A stretch of 64,000 bases of DNA from Styela clava (taxonomy: Eukaryota; Chordata; Ascidiacea; Stolidobranchia; Styelidae). The stretch lies in contig NC_135251.1 in NCBI RefSeq assembly GCF_964204865.1, positions 30,604,943 to 30,668,942 of the forward strand, in the 5' to 3' direction. A program made the translations under genes and the position numbers. Below are positions 1-11,605 of the stretch, one piece after another. The notes below the pieces were generated by a model. That model did not search any database, had not been told where the DNA came from, and saw only the letters and a list, made by a program, of their open reading frames with translations. Numbering within the stretch: position 1 is the stretch's first letter; the number at the start of each line of letters is the position of its first letter.

Positions 1-2511
1 AATTATTCCTCGTCATTCAAAGACGCGAGAAGCACCACCCAGCTATCGAAAGCTTTTTAAGTTTATTTGCGGGCGTTATTGCTGGAGAGAGATATTTGAA
101 TTTATTTTTATCGTCTGCCTTGTATTTCAATCTGTTTTCCTGTCCCTTCTCTGTGAAGCTAGAAGAGGCAGTTTTCATGACCTAAATATTTTACAGTACC
201 AATTGTAAATAAATTTTTTCACGGATGAACCATGTCAAATTCCCCGTGAGATCACTAAGTTCTGACAGCCATATGAAAAAATTCGCTTCGCATTGCTACA
301 TTTCCATCGCACCGAATATTGACAAACTTGTTGGATAAAAGCAGTGCCATACTCCACATTGAAATATATTTGTGTGGTAAAAACTTTTGACTTTACTGTA
401 TCTTCGTATTTTCATTGTTCTTATAATTTTAGTATGAGGGTTTTGTTTGTTTTTTCAATAACCTGTAGTCGGTGTAGTGAAAACTAGAACATAACTACCA
501 GGTCAAGTGGCCCGCGCAATCATTTGTAAACTACATGAAGGTTGGACAACCCTGGTCTACAGTGTAGATATAGACTCTACACTATTTAATCTAAATTTAT
601 GCTCTATCTGGAAATGATTTACCAGACCTCAGAAAGGATTCAACGTCATTTTTGAGTCAAGTCGTACATATTGGCATATAAAATCGAAGTCTGATGTCAT
701 CGCGCAAAATGCCAATGAAAATATACTGCTGAAGTACATGAATACGATCATTCAAAGCATTTTCCTCAATTTTCAAGATCGAGGTAAAAAGATTACGTCG
801 AGTGTTTGAACAAGCGACTTACATAATGGCATGAAAGCATAAAGAACTCTCAAATATACGGATGAGTGAATATAATGTATTTATCGTAGAAATATCATTT
901 ATTGGTTTGATCTGTATATTCCTTGCCCAAAATTCACGAATTTCCCTCTTGATATGACGCATTTAAAAATGGTTGAAATTTTGGTTCCTGAAAACTGGCC
1001 TATTGTAGTCTGGACCTACGAAGACTTATGCTACTAGAGTTCCAACAGTGATAGTAACAAGGAAACGTGGTTCTGATAAAACGCACTGATCCTACTTTTG
1101 ATTTCTAAATCTTTTCTCATCTCATACATAATTTCCAGACTTTAGGGGAATCGAATACCTTCAATCTCATCCGTACTTCACTATATTCTCGTAAATATAT
1201 GTCCTGGTATGACGCGCCCTTAGATACAATGCGATGTAACGGGGTGGGGTATAGAGAAATCAATTCTTTTCGTTTCTATGTCAATACCTCACATCGGACG
1301 AATTTATATTTACCCATTGCGCCGAGTACCAGAGCGTGAAATGTCGTCACACGTATGAAGTAATATTTTCGAGTTTATTTTGTCGTGCATGGTTGCTTTC
1401 CGCTACCTCCGATGCCTTCATATTTTCACAATGCTTGAGCGGTTTAATTTAGGCAGTGTCCGCCAGTTTATCTGATTCCCAGAAATGATCATTGCATGGG
1501 CGATAATTCTTCGATCTCATCTTACAATTAGACATTATATCTTCGATATTGAATAATTGTAGTTTGGGTCGGAAATCTGAGGTCGAATTATGCGAATTAT
1601 ACTGTATATACTTTTTACTCTTATCTATTAATGACTTGCAGGCTTCTCCCACAGAATAAGCTAAACAGTATAAATATAATGCAAATGACGGGATGTACCA
1701 ATAAGTCTTATTGGGGTGGACCAAGGGGCCCACGTAAACTTTTCAATATAATGTCCAGCACTCTTCTGTTTTATAATTCCTCATTTTATTAGACTGAACT
1801 TACAGTATCTTAGTGTAAAATAAATCGGTCAATAAAATTTCAAACTGAACTTGTTGGTATCCAGTTCAAAGACAAAATGTGGTATTTTCACATCAAACTG
1901 ATACGTGCTATCACGCGCAAAGCGAATTCACACATTGGTAAACATCGTTAAGAAGGCAAAAACCAAACGCAAATGCTTGAGAGATATATATAATATGTTC
2001 AAATGTGTATTTATCAATTCACTGGCAACTTAACCATAGTTTCATCTATCACCGTCACTCGCACATCAGGATATACACAGTTAGTTGAGGTGAAAAACGA
2101 ATTTATTCCACTTAGTTATATTTTTAGCAAATACAGATGCAGGAAATGGCATGTGGCACGACACGCATTAGTAATGATTAATCGCTAACTGAACTTTGAA
2201 TCCATGTGATTACTTTGCATGTAATATATATATATATAGCTAAAAACGTTCTGTTTGAATTTAATTTGTGCTAACGTCATGGGCAAGTTAGTAACAAATA
2301 TGGTATTCTGTGACTCATGCTAGTGGAATCGACTATTGACTACTGTAACTTGAATACTAAATCTTTATCTTGAGTTTTTCTTACGTTATTATATCTCTGT
2401 GGTTGTGCGTGTACGTGTGTATGAGTGTGTGTGTGGATTATTTTAATTCTTTTTGGTGAGTGAACACGTACCACTTCTTTTGGCAAAACCTTCAAATCTA
2501 AATTATGTACT
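1..2511. other. Gene-free stretch at window start
   Basis: AT-rich DNA with short ORFs only. The longest, a 94-codon minus-strand frame at 1449-1733, has no recognisable motif, and a real exon there cannot be excluded. A GT-rich run lies near 2400-2440. No RNA gene or transposon terminus was recognised. Confidence 0.5.
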
Positions 2512-2519
2512 CTTTAAAC

Positions 2520-2968
2520 CAGGGGTCGGCAACCTACGGCCCGCGGAGTAATGTAATCCGGCCCGCGACGCTTCACTGAATTATAGTAATAAAACAGCTG
2601 TTTTGACCATTATATTCTTTACGTAACAGAATTTATTGTGAGACGCGTGTGGACTGAATTATATTATAATATAAAATTAACAATTACTCGTTTGATGAGC
2701 CTATAATTAAATTTCAATTAGACAAATGGCAACAAAACGCAAAAAAAGTGCAAAGGGCAATGGCGCCAAAATAGTCAAATGAAATTTTTCGAGATCCAAT
2801 GCAATGAGGAAATAAATATATATTCTATCGAGAGATGTATCACTGCTGGATTTTTATTATAAAAAGTATCATCCTTTCGTTTTCCAACTTTCTAAAAATA
2901 TGTGCGGCCCGCCAATGACTTGCAACCCTTATTTGGGCCCGCAAGCGACAAAAGGTTGCCGACCCCTG
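2520..2968. mobile_element. hAT-type non-autonomous element (MITE), 449 bp
   Basis: The ends are a near-perfect inverted repeat: CAGGGGTCGGCAACC on the left and its complement on the right. They are flanked by 8-bp direct repeats CTTTAAAC (2512-2519) and CTTTGAAC (2969-2976), one mismatch. The 8-bp duplication and CAGGGG start are hAT hallmarks. The interior is AT-rich with GGCCCGC blocks near both ends and no transposase frame. Related but degraded copies lie near 16287 and 35291. Confidence 0.88.
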
Positions 2969-2976
2969 CTTTGAAC

Positions 2977-3826
2977 CTTACATTAGGATTTGCTTACTCT
3001 CCTGATTTCATAATCGGTTTTTATTTATTTGTTTTTACTAAACATTTTATCGTCTGTTATGCCGATTATGGCTTCTAAATTAAATTATAATCATTATACT
3101 ATTTGTAAATCTTAAGTGATCTATATTCTATAACATACCAATATTACGCGTGGAATTGTGCGTGCGTGGCCAAAATTAGTACCTTAGCCCTAGCTAGAGG
3201 ATAATTCCATGATAGTTTTGGCACGTACATATGAGTAAAGATAATATTAATGCTTGTGTTTATAAATGCGGTTGACTCTGGTTTCACTTCATATCTGTGT
3301 GAATATGTAACTTGTATAGGTACAAATCAACAAGCACATATTCAACTTAATATTTATTATCTTACCAGCAGTCCCTTGATAAATTAGATGAATTCTTATT
3401 TTTTTGTTTTCAGTATTTTTTACGTGCTCACAAACGATCAAGACATGAATTAAGTCTGATGAACTCGGCTAAACAAATATAATAGCGTAAATGCACTGAA
3501 CGACTGCAGTTACGTAATTTCCTGAAACCAGAAATGAAAATAAATCACACGATCCGAAGAGAACGCAGCTCGGTATTTTATAGCATTGTATTGATCACAC
3601 ATCACGCAAATGAAATGAATATGATAGGAGCAAATGTTTGCGTAAATTGCTTGTGATCATAAGACAACATAAATTTTCTATAAGGTCAAATCGGTTAATA
3701 CCATATGATATATCCCTCTTTTACCGATTTTCTAATCAAAATCATAAACACATATAAATACATCATCATATGCAGCGAATATTATAAATGTAATGGTCAA
3801 TCATGTATTCCCGAGTGCATTTCAGT
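2977..3826. other. Intergenic, no feature recognised
   Basis: AT-rich DNA between the hAT element and the downstream side of the minus-strand small gene. No ORF or repeat terminus recognised. The 3' UTR of the minus-strand gene probably extends into the last 100-200 bases. Confidence 0.4.
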
Positions 3827-4039
3827 TCAGCACATAGCCTTTCCTTGAACCATTCCTTCAGCAAAATAATGGGGCAATTGAACACCCTTGAGTAAAATAT
3901 CTCCTAGGCCTTTGCATGGATCAATACAAACAGTGAATGGTAGAATGAAGACATACACTCCTGCTAGTAATCCGGCCACTGGCCATCCAATAAAAATAAG
4001 TCCAAGGAGCCAAAGTAGAGACCAGAGGAAATTAGCCAT
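3827..4039 (-). CDS. Small conserved-looking two-helix membrane protein (70 aa)
   Basis: A single open frame of 70 codons. The N-terminus is strongly hydrophobic and Trp-rich (FLWSLLWLLGLIFIGWPVAG, residues 4-23), followed by a second hydrophobic segment (residues 24-37) and a Cys-containing amphipathic tail ending LLKGVQLPHYFAEGMVQGKAMC. Sharp hydrophobic/polar segmentation, Gly-Trp-Pro turns and spaced Cys are unlike random AT-rich ORFs. They resemble small uncharacterised membrane proteins found in many invertebrates and fish. No named function is known to me. The ATG at 4039 has a purine at -3 and G at +4. It could be the last exon of a longer gene, but no upstream splice acceptor is needed to explain it. 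No neighbouring gene suggests a pathway. Confidence 0.6.
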   Translation of the reverse strand: MANFLWSLLWLLGLIFIGWPVAGLLAGVYVFILPFTVCIDPCKGLGDILLKGVQLPHYFAEGMVQGKAMC

Positions 4040-6181
4040 TATGCTATACTATTAAAGAAAATCTAGATTTAGGTATTTGAAGTATGAGAAATGTGCTACA
4101 ATGCGCATATCCATGACAAGGCATCGGTTTCATAAATCCCCTTCCAGTCTTCTATTGTGTTAAATAGTTCTAATCTGCAATGCTTGCTCAATCAGCCCAC
4201 CTAATTCATCTAACGCAGCGCTTCAATGCATGATGCGCTCAATCTGACACATCCCACATAAGGCCTCCGGAAGTAGTGCAATATCTTTCGTCTGATGTAT
4301 TCATCGTCATAATTTACGCAATAACATAGTTCGTGTATAATGTGTGTTGTGTATATAGAAAGTAATAAAGCCCTCGTAGTAAACAAGATGCACACTTTCA
4401 GTTAGAATTCAATTAAAGTAGATGCACTCGTTCAGTTCATTTGGACGAAATGCTGTGAAATAAAGGGAGCCAAGATTATGGTGTTAACATACATGTGTTA
4501 ACACAAAAACGAGATATATGACGAATTGCCTTCCTGGTTAGTGAGGTCAAATATGTCAATGGCTGTAACACTACACTTTAAGTGGGCGTGTGCTGATGAT
4601 AATTAGGATTTTATCATTATAAAACCAATCAAAAAACGAGTGAATTGAAGCGCCGCATATATACCTCTCATGACTCGAAATATTATATAAGTGGACATTT
4701 TGTTCACGCTGAGAAACGCATAACTATATCTCTAATTAGCCTACTAAACGGTTGGATCTCGTAGCACTACAATAAAATTCCTCCCCGACTAGGCAACTAA
4801 CTCATCGGATATTCATGTTTGATGGATATTTATACTCTACCATAGATAAATTGGTTACCTTGATCCAATTTAGGTATATTCACCGTCCCCTTGAAAGCAT
4901 AATCACTTCGCTGGAATAAAATTGTGGGGATCAAGTTTGGAGTTGATCTACTTAGGTACATTAACATCTGCTCCCGCCTAACTGTGCAATCTCAGGGCAA
5001 ATCAAAAGTTAAGATTTGTTTTCTTTGTGGCTATATGTATATATATAAACGGAAATAAAAATATAAAAGTAGTTTGTGAGATGTTTGGGTGAATTGGTAG
5101 TGATTCACTAGTGCGTTACTTTTGTTTGGGACTTGCGAGTCGAATATCTGTGGCGAGAATTTAGTCACTCCCCAATGACGTTTTTACTCATTATTGGCTG
5201 CTCGCCCACGCTACATGATTACATCACAAAGCACAGTCCGATACTGTGGGCTTTCACACATACCTTTTCAGTAAATAAAGTCTTAAATAACAGTAATTCT
5301 GATTCTCAGATTTGAATCCGATACAAACGTTATCCCAAGATCGAAGATGTAGGTCAGGTTTATCCCGACCCTGGTACACGGATGGCATAATTCTCACGAA
5401 CACGTTGTTTTGTATTAGTCGTGTTGTTAGAACTGCCCCATACATCATCGAAGTAAATTTTTATGTCTTCATCACGAGACAAAAATTATCTTTCACGTTT
5501 TATTGAAACATAGTCTTGTGGTATGTTGTGGTGCGTTTCGAATGCTGATATCTGCACCTAAGCATTGATTCACACTTTTTCGTGGAGTGATCTGTCCCCA
5601 AATTCTTCAGTAAAATTCACATTAAACTGACCTTACAACTTCCAATTCAAGACCGGTGTATCATTTTAGTTATGACCAGAAGCGGAGCGTCAGGGTCTGC
5701 CCCGGTGGACTAACTTTAGAGTCATCATTAGACTCTGGCATATGATAGCTTTCTTGTCATATCCTAATTTGGTTTGCATTTTTACTGTATCACCAGGGTT
5801 TTTAAATTAGGTAGCAATTTAAGACTCGAAATTTTTTTTTCTGTTGGCTTCTTTTGTGCATCAATTGACCATGTACAACGTTCGGTTTTCAGTAAATCGA
5901 TCAAGAATAGAGCAAAATGGTTTTGTAAAAGGCGTATAAAAAGGCTACGCCTATGTATTCAATATCTTTGAACATATTGCATCTAAACAAATGATCACTT
6001 GTACGATACTTTGTAGCTTCAACATTTATATATCAACGGTATATTTGCGTAATTTATGTATTTTTGTTGTAGAGACTCAGGACATCCTGTCCTGTTCATC
6101 TCAAAACGAGAAATATTTCTGAACTTGGATTGACAAAATTTTCACAGTATTAGTCCATCGATGCTCAATACTTTTAGTTTG
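4040..6181. other. Intergenic, AT-rich, probably degraded repeat
   Basis: No coding exon recognised. The block 5300-5440 has an AATAAA (near 5273) followed by GC-richer sequence and might be part of an old LTR, but no matching second copy or TG/CA boundary could be fixed. Short ORFs here have no family motif. Confidence 0.35.
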
Positions 6182-7075
6182 TCAAACAATTGCCAGAATA
6201 TCAAAATCATCATGATCATGCATAACATCAACAGGTATATACATTTGACCACACTTCTTATAAATTGTTTTCACATTATGCTTTAATAAACGTAACTTCA
6301 CCCTTTTTCGTAATCTTCGAAGTGCGCTCATAAAAGATTCCGACAATATACATTCTTCTAGAGGTTTATGATCAGATTCAATTAAAATCACTTCACCATA
6401 TATATATATATAATGACGAAATTTTCACAAGCTAAATCAAATGCTAAAAGTTCTCATTCTGTGCATACGTTGTTGTGCACGCGATGCACGAGAAATAGGT
6501 ACATTATCTTGCAAAGAAGCAGTTCCCAACCGCTTCTGGGATGCATCCCATGTTGAGGTTGTACTTTGGTTGCAATCATAAAATTTCAAATTGGCATATT
6601 AGTAGGATATTCTTGAGCATATTAAAATCATTACTTTCATTATCATTCCAACACCACTCAATATGATTTCTAAGCAATAAACGTGTACTAGCAGTATGTT
6701 CACTCAACTTTGGCAAAAATTTAGCAACCTAAAATCATCCCAATAAAACGATGCAAAGATTGTTTATCAGTAGGCTCAGGCATGTCGTAGATAGCTTAGG
6801 TAATTTGAGGAGCTGGTTTCAAACCAATCGAGGACAAAACACGACCACAATACTCAACTTCCTGTGTCATAAATTTACATTTGAATAAAATAGGCATAGT
6901 TGCAACAATATCTTCAAACATCACCGAATTTTTTCTTTGTGACTACCAGGCTTGGCACACATTCAGTTGGTTCGTCAACTGGTAAAATAATTTTACTGGA
7001 AACCATTCTCTCTAATTTCTTTTTCACAAGTTTCTGCATTGCAACCGGAACTTTTTTGGGAGGTCTGATCAGGGT
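6182..7075 (-). pseudogene. Degenerate Ty3/Gypsy pol: reverse transcriptase to RNase H
   Basis: Reading the minus strand from 7075 downward gives the gypsy-type order of pol motifs with several frameshifts and stops. The RT amino end is PPKKVPVAMQKLVKKKLERM followed by ILPVDEPTECVPSLVVTKKK. Then come FKCKFMTQEVEYCGRVLS, the connection block MPEPTDKQSLHRFIGMI, and the RNase H start IESDHKPLEECI (about 6391-6350). These are standard Ty3/Gypsy landmarks. The YxDD catalytic block is not readable intact. The element continues upstream as protease and gag pieces at 8.8-9.6 kb, so this is one broken element. It cannot encode a functional polymerase. Confidence 0.88.
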
Positions 7076-7243
7076 GTCTCAAAAGTGTCGTGTCCCACTT
7101 GTCTTACGTGCCCCTCTTGTTTCTATTATATCGTTATTGAAGTACTTTCGTTTCGAGGCCAAAAAATGTCTTTCCGGAAAAATCTTGCATGCAAAATTTT
7201 TGTCAGTGTTTACTTTTATCAAAAATCATGTTTTGACTATCGA

Positions 7244-7481
7244 TGAACGCTTTATTCACCTTTGATTCTGGATTTGGCCTACCAATCACAGAAAAACACG
7301 TTGGTCATGTGGATCGAAATAGACGGTAGAACATACGCGTAATCGTAGTTGGTTTGCTTGTTTGAACGCTTTATTCACCTTTGATTCTGGATTTGGCCTA
7401 CCAATCACAGAAAAACACGTTGGTCATGTGGATCGAAATAGACGGTAGAACATACGCGTAATCGTAGTTGGTTTGCTTTCG
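7244..7481. repeat. Perfect two-copy tandem duplication, 119-bp unit
   Basis: The block starting TGAACGCTTTATTCACC at 7244 is repeated at 7363 with no visible mismatch over about 115 bases, ending GTAGTTGGTTTGCTT in both copies. It lies inside the sequence that interrupts the Gypsy relic. The lack of divergence implies a recent duplication, or an assembly artefact. Confidence 0.92.
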
Positions 7482-8756
7482 TTGACTTTTTCTTTGTACC
7501 AAACTAATTTTATACGTGTTTGATTGATGGCGTTGATAAGATAATATTATGTTATCATCGTAAACAATACAAATGGAACCTATTCGTTAACGTTATATAA
7601 ATGAAATGTTTTGTCTTTGCCAATTTGTATATTTATGGTGTAAAAAATACAGAAAATCGGCAGTTATCAATCTTTGACGGTCTCAAAGATTATACCGCCT
7701 CCTACGTGCATGAGGGTGGCATAGAAAACCTATTCTCTCATACACATTTCTGTCAATATAATCGAAGATTTTTGTTATCGACCGAGTTGAGATTTGTCCA
7801 GATCAAATGTTTTCAACAATATTCTTCTATTGTCTCATGCATAGGATATCGATATTTAGGGACACTGGCGTAATTCATCAAATTCGAATTTCATAATCTT
7901 TCAAGATCACAACAATTATAATATAAAAATCTAGGTAAAATATATTTTGAGCATTGTACGTAGTTTGAACCAGTGGTCGGCGACCATCGGGAAGCAGTGC
8001 AATATCAATCCGTTTTGAGGCATTATGACCATGATATATGCTTATATTAAATTTGAACACGGTATGATGAAATGATATAAGTTTACACAAAATAATAGTC
8101 AACAAAAAAGTTTATCGTTAATCAATATCGGGCATTAGAATTCGCCTACAGTTGAGTTGGATCTTCGAGTTAAGTATATAAAAGAAGTAATAATCGATCG
8201 GTAGGTACATTACATTCTAGAACCGACTTGTAACCCGTATTCTTATCAACGACGTGTGTATTACCCAATAAAAACTCGGTCTGGGATAGCAATGCAGTCC
8301 AAACATTTTCATAACGGAAATAACAACAAACGTTTTAGCGCATCTAACTGCAAAGGCGAATAAAAAAAGTGCAAACCGCTCACATCTACGAAAAATTCCG
8401 AATTGCAAAATTATATTCCACATGACGAATTTCTCTGACGTATTTCCTCAGTACTTTTTACAAGTCGTTCGCGATTTTTATAATGCGATTATACTCGAAG
8501 TTGGAATCATCCAGATTGACTTTTTCCTCGATATCAAATAGTGTAACAATGTCTGAGTCAAAAAATAGCCAGTTGATCATTGAACGGCATTGTTATTAAA
8601 TGCTTGTTTCTATTTGGAATATCCTTGTTAAGTATTAATCAGGCGTCAGTTTAGCTGTAAAACCGTCTTGTATTAGACCATAAAACTGCCCAGGATAAGT
8701 ACAGTATTCGTTTTAAAATTCCTTTGATTATGTGCGTAATAAATCACTACAGAATC
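7482..8756. other. Insert between Gypsy protease and RT pieces
   Basis: In an intact Gypsy element protease and RT are about 200 bases apart. Here they are separated by about 1.7 kb (7075-8830). The insert holds the 119-bp tandem duplication and short ORFs without motifs. It is bounded at both sides by the same transposon-end motif (GTGTCTCAAAA at 7075, GAGTCTCAAAAATG at 8761) in the same orientation. Its class is unresolved. Confidence 0.5.
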
Positions 8757-8824
8757 GGGGGAGTCTCAAAAATGTTGTGTGCGACTTGTCCTTTTGGGGC
8801 ACGTGGGACAGGTGATACACGTTG

Positions 8825-9110
8825 GCCAAGTGGCAGGACATTGCATTTAGCACCAATTTTGAGTTTGAAAAGATTGTTATTCACATATAAACAGGCATAA
8901 GCTTCATCGGAACCAGCGTTCTTTATTGAACCAGCACAATTAAACAAACGAACATATTCAGCATTATACATGTCATGCACTGGGGTCTTTGTTTTCATTG
9001 TCATAAACATCATATGAAGGTCTTTGACGTTCTTTCGACTGAGCACTTTCAATTAAACACAGATTCATCGTGATATATACCACAATACTGGCAAGAAAAT
9101 GTGTAGCAAT
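8825..9110 (-). pseudogene. Degenerate Ty3/Gypsy zinc knuckle and protease
   Basis: The minus strand reads a CCHC-like start (CQYCGIYHDE, near 9095), then a frame ending YVNNNLFKLKIGAKCNVLPL. That matches the flap and active-site region of gypsy aspartic proteases, with the usual D-T-G reduced to I-G, so the catalytic Asp is lost. It lies between the gag piece (9.4-9.6 kb) and the RT piece (6.2-7.1 kb) in the expected order and orientation. It is inactive because of stops and the missing active-site residue. Confidence 0.78.
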
Positions 9111-9419
9111 CAATGAGGTTCTAATATCATTTCCAGAAAATCAATCATTGCCTTGCTGTAATAAAACTTCTACCTCTAAAATGAAACAAAAATGAGTACA
9201 CGTGTCAAAATAAGGACAAAGAAATGTCTAAGACAAACCTTCAAATAAGGGCAAATCATAGAAATAAGGACCTCATGGCAGCCCTGCTATAGCGCATGTA
9301 TCTTTTAGATGGGATACAGAATCAACTTCTCTCGATGCAATTACCGACAAAGAATTCATTCTTCTACACTCTACAGTGAGTTCTTGTATCACACATATAT
9401 CAAGCTTTTTTCACTGTAA

Positions 9420-9620
9420 GATTAGCTTATTTTAGCAAATGTTCTGGCAGGTTATCATCAGAAACGTCAGCCAAAATTCTGTCGTTTATCAACTCATCTT
9501 TGAGATCACTAAATTCACGAGACTTGCCTTAGCTTTGCAAGTCTACAACAAATGATTGGATTGATTCACCTTGCATCTGTGCTTCTATATTTAATTGGTT
9601 CGTCTTGATCCTTAAGGGTT
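9420..9620 (-). pseudogene. Degenerate Ty3/Gypsy gag (capsid C-terminal part)
   Basis: With one or two frame corrections the minus strand contains QMQGESIQSFVVDL, SREFSDLKDELINDRI and DVSDDNLPEHL. This spacing (Gln-x-x-x-Glu-Ser, Phe-Asp-Leu, Leu-Ile-x-Asp-Arg-Ile) is the common gag block of invertebrate Gypsy elements. It is upstream, in element orientation, of the zinc knuckle and protease remnants. Frameshifted and not translatable as one frame. Confidence 0.72.
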
Positions 9621-10009
9621 ATCTCGGGTAAGCATATTTCAGCAAATTTCCTCTTCGGGCATTCTGGATTATCACGAAACTCAGCAGGAACGTCACCTTC
9701 AGCTGACTTATATGTAATATATTCCCTTTTTTTCTCTACCCTCTTCCCCCATCAAATGAGGCAATATGCAGGCCTAAACTTTGTCATTTATATCGCTGTG
9801 CAGTGCTCCAATGAAAATATCATTTTTACAAACGAATATTTTCCAGTTCCCAGCAACATTTCCATTTATTGACTGTTATTATAATTAACTAAGTCGCCCC
9901 ACAAAGAATTTAAAACTCGAAATTAACTTAAAAAGGGAGCACGATAAAAAATGTCGACACACATAAATGAATCACTAATGAACAACACATAGCAAATGAC
10001 TGAAAAATT

Positions 10010-10372
10010 TTGTTTAATAAGGACTATATAGTGAAGCTCGACCAGATGATAAAAGACCTGTCCCTTAGCAATAAAAGCCTTCTGAACATGTGTCCTACAT
10101 CTATGCAGCATCGGTTCAATCCTGAGTTTGAAGTATGTTCGCGGAGAAAACCTGGAATTGCATTCTTCATCGAAGAAGAAAATTCGGATAGAATCATTGT
10201 AAAAATGGGGACATTAACAGGTACCGGTTTTGAGAGGCTTGACATCTCGGTATCACACCGAATTCCAAGAAACAACTCCAGAGCTACACCAATAATTGTG
10301 AGATTCACAAATAGAAACAAAAGAAATGAATTCCTATTCAGGAAATATGAAACATTCAACAACAATACGTAA
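10010..10372 (+). pseudogene. LINE ORF1-like fragment
   Basis: An open frame of about 120 codons with a charged coiled-coil-like start (KLDQMIKDLSLSNKSLLNM) and a C-terminal block SVSHRIPRNNSRATPIIVRF. This resembles the RNA-binding domain of non-LTR retrotransposon ORF1 proteins (a His-Arg followed by Pro-Ile-Ile-Val-Arg-Phe). RT-type remnants of the same orientation follow directly, supporting a single degraded LINE. The start is set by the first ATG of the open frame and may not be the original one. Confidence 0.7.
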
Positions 10373-10379
10373 TAGAGAG

Positions 10380-11100
10380 AAAAGTATAGTCTTAGGATAT
10401 CGTCCATGTTCCATGGAAGATGCTTCAGTTACTGAATTAAAATATTATTCTCTAAAAATAAAAAGAGCAACAGGGTTTGATCATGAACCAGCTTATCTTG
10501 TAAAAGACCTGTAGTACCATTACGTGTGTCCTGGTGTGTTGCGAATTATCGTCCTACATAAATTCTTTTACGCCTTTCAGTTATCTCTGAGAAGCTATTG
10601 CATGTGCGTCTTCAATTTTTTTTATATAAACATTTTATTATAAATTGTCATCAGTTTTAATTTCGGAATCATCATTCCTCAACACATGCAATTTGAGATA
10701 TTACCATTGAATATTATGAAATCGTAGATAAATGATGGTTGTACTGTAGCATATTCTTGGACCTAAAAAGCATTTGACATGGTGGATCATGAAATATTCA
10801 TAAGCAAACTGAAATATAGCGGACTTTTTGCGAGTTACCTGGTCGGTTGGAGCCAATTACTACCATTTTCTTCCATAGAATCTCGTCGTCAACATGTTTA
10901 TGTGGGCGTTCCCCATGGTTCGTTGCTGGGCCCATTCCAATTTGTGTATGGTATACATCGACGATGTAAATTGCGCTTCGGCTTATGTAAAACTCTTCTG
11001 ACGATCAGTGGCGTGTCGAGAGAGGGGCAAAAAGTACAACTGCCCATGGTTGGTGCTCCGCAATTACTTTTTGGCGCGACTCTAAAAATATTATTCTAAT
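10380..11100 (+). pseudogene. LINE reverse transcriptase, deleted and frameshifted
   Basis: Two RT blocks are readable. IKRATGFDHEPAYLVKDL (10464-10514) matches the K-x-x-K-A-x-G-x-D-x-I-P segment of non-LTR RTs. After about 230 bases of AT-rich DNA comes a DLKK segment and MVDHEIFISKLKYSGL plus VPHGSLLGP (about 10760-10940), the F-D-x-V-D-H and Q-G-S-x-L-G-P blocks. One base is missing before the second block and the catalytic A/Y-x-D-D region is lost, so the copy is dead. Clade not determinable by eye (Jockey/CR1/L2-like). Confidence 0.8.
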
Positions 11101-11179
11101 TACTCGCGACCCAAGCATTCGGTGAGCATATAATTTTGAGGAAAATACTTGTAATAAATAGAGAGACACCAGGCTACTC

Positions 11180-11605
11180 ATGTCTAACTGCCATGAGGCA
11201 GTAGAAAAAAGTATAAATAGAAAACAAAAGGATGGTTCGAAACGAGATGTTCCTTGTCCATTCCCATTGTCTTTTACAATAAATATATATATGAGAGTGA
11301 GAGATGTTGATCACGCTCACCAGATGATTGGCCTTTACGACGAATGGTGGCAAAACGTATTTTTCCGCCTACTCATCACAGCTGTATACAATTCGTATAA
11401 ATTCTTTTGTGAAACAAATCACAAAAAAATTCCATACATTCAGTATTTCGTGAGTGTTGCGGAGGAAATGATCGATCGTGGGAGGAGCAGGGCTTCTCAG
11501 CTGATATACCATCGCCGCAAACGCCACAAGGTGCCGCTATTTTTTATTCTGCTCACGTCTTCGCACGCAAAAAACGAATCACTTAAAGTGCACTATCTGA
11601 TCTGA
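11180..11605 (+). pseudogene. piggyBac-type transposase C-terminal fragment
   Basis: A 141-codon frame contains KQKDGSKRDVPCP, a D-V-D-H-A-H-Q-M-I-G-L-Y-D block and WWQNVFFRLLITAVYNSYKF followed by VAEEMIDRGRSRAS. These are the last blocks of piggyBac (DDE_Tnp_1_7) transposases, where the standard sequence is Y-N-x-x-M-x-G-V-D-x-x-D-Q then K-W-W. The segment between them is corrupted (PLSFTINIYM), and the catalytic N-terminal half is absent. Likely a relic. The frame is open but truncated. Confidence 0.8.

Noticed and set aside
1449..1733. 94-codon minus-strand ORF
   Set aside because: No motif, no clear splice or promoter context; length is not exceptional in 64 kb of AT-rich DNA.
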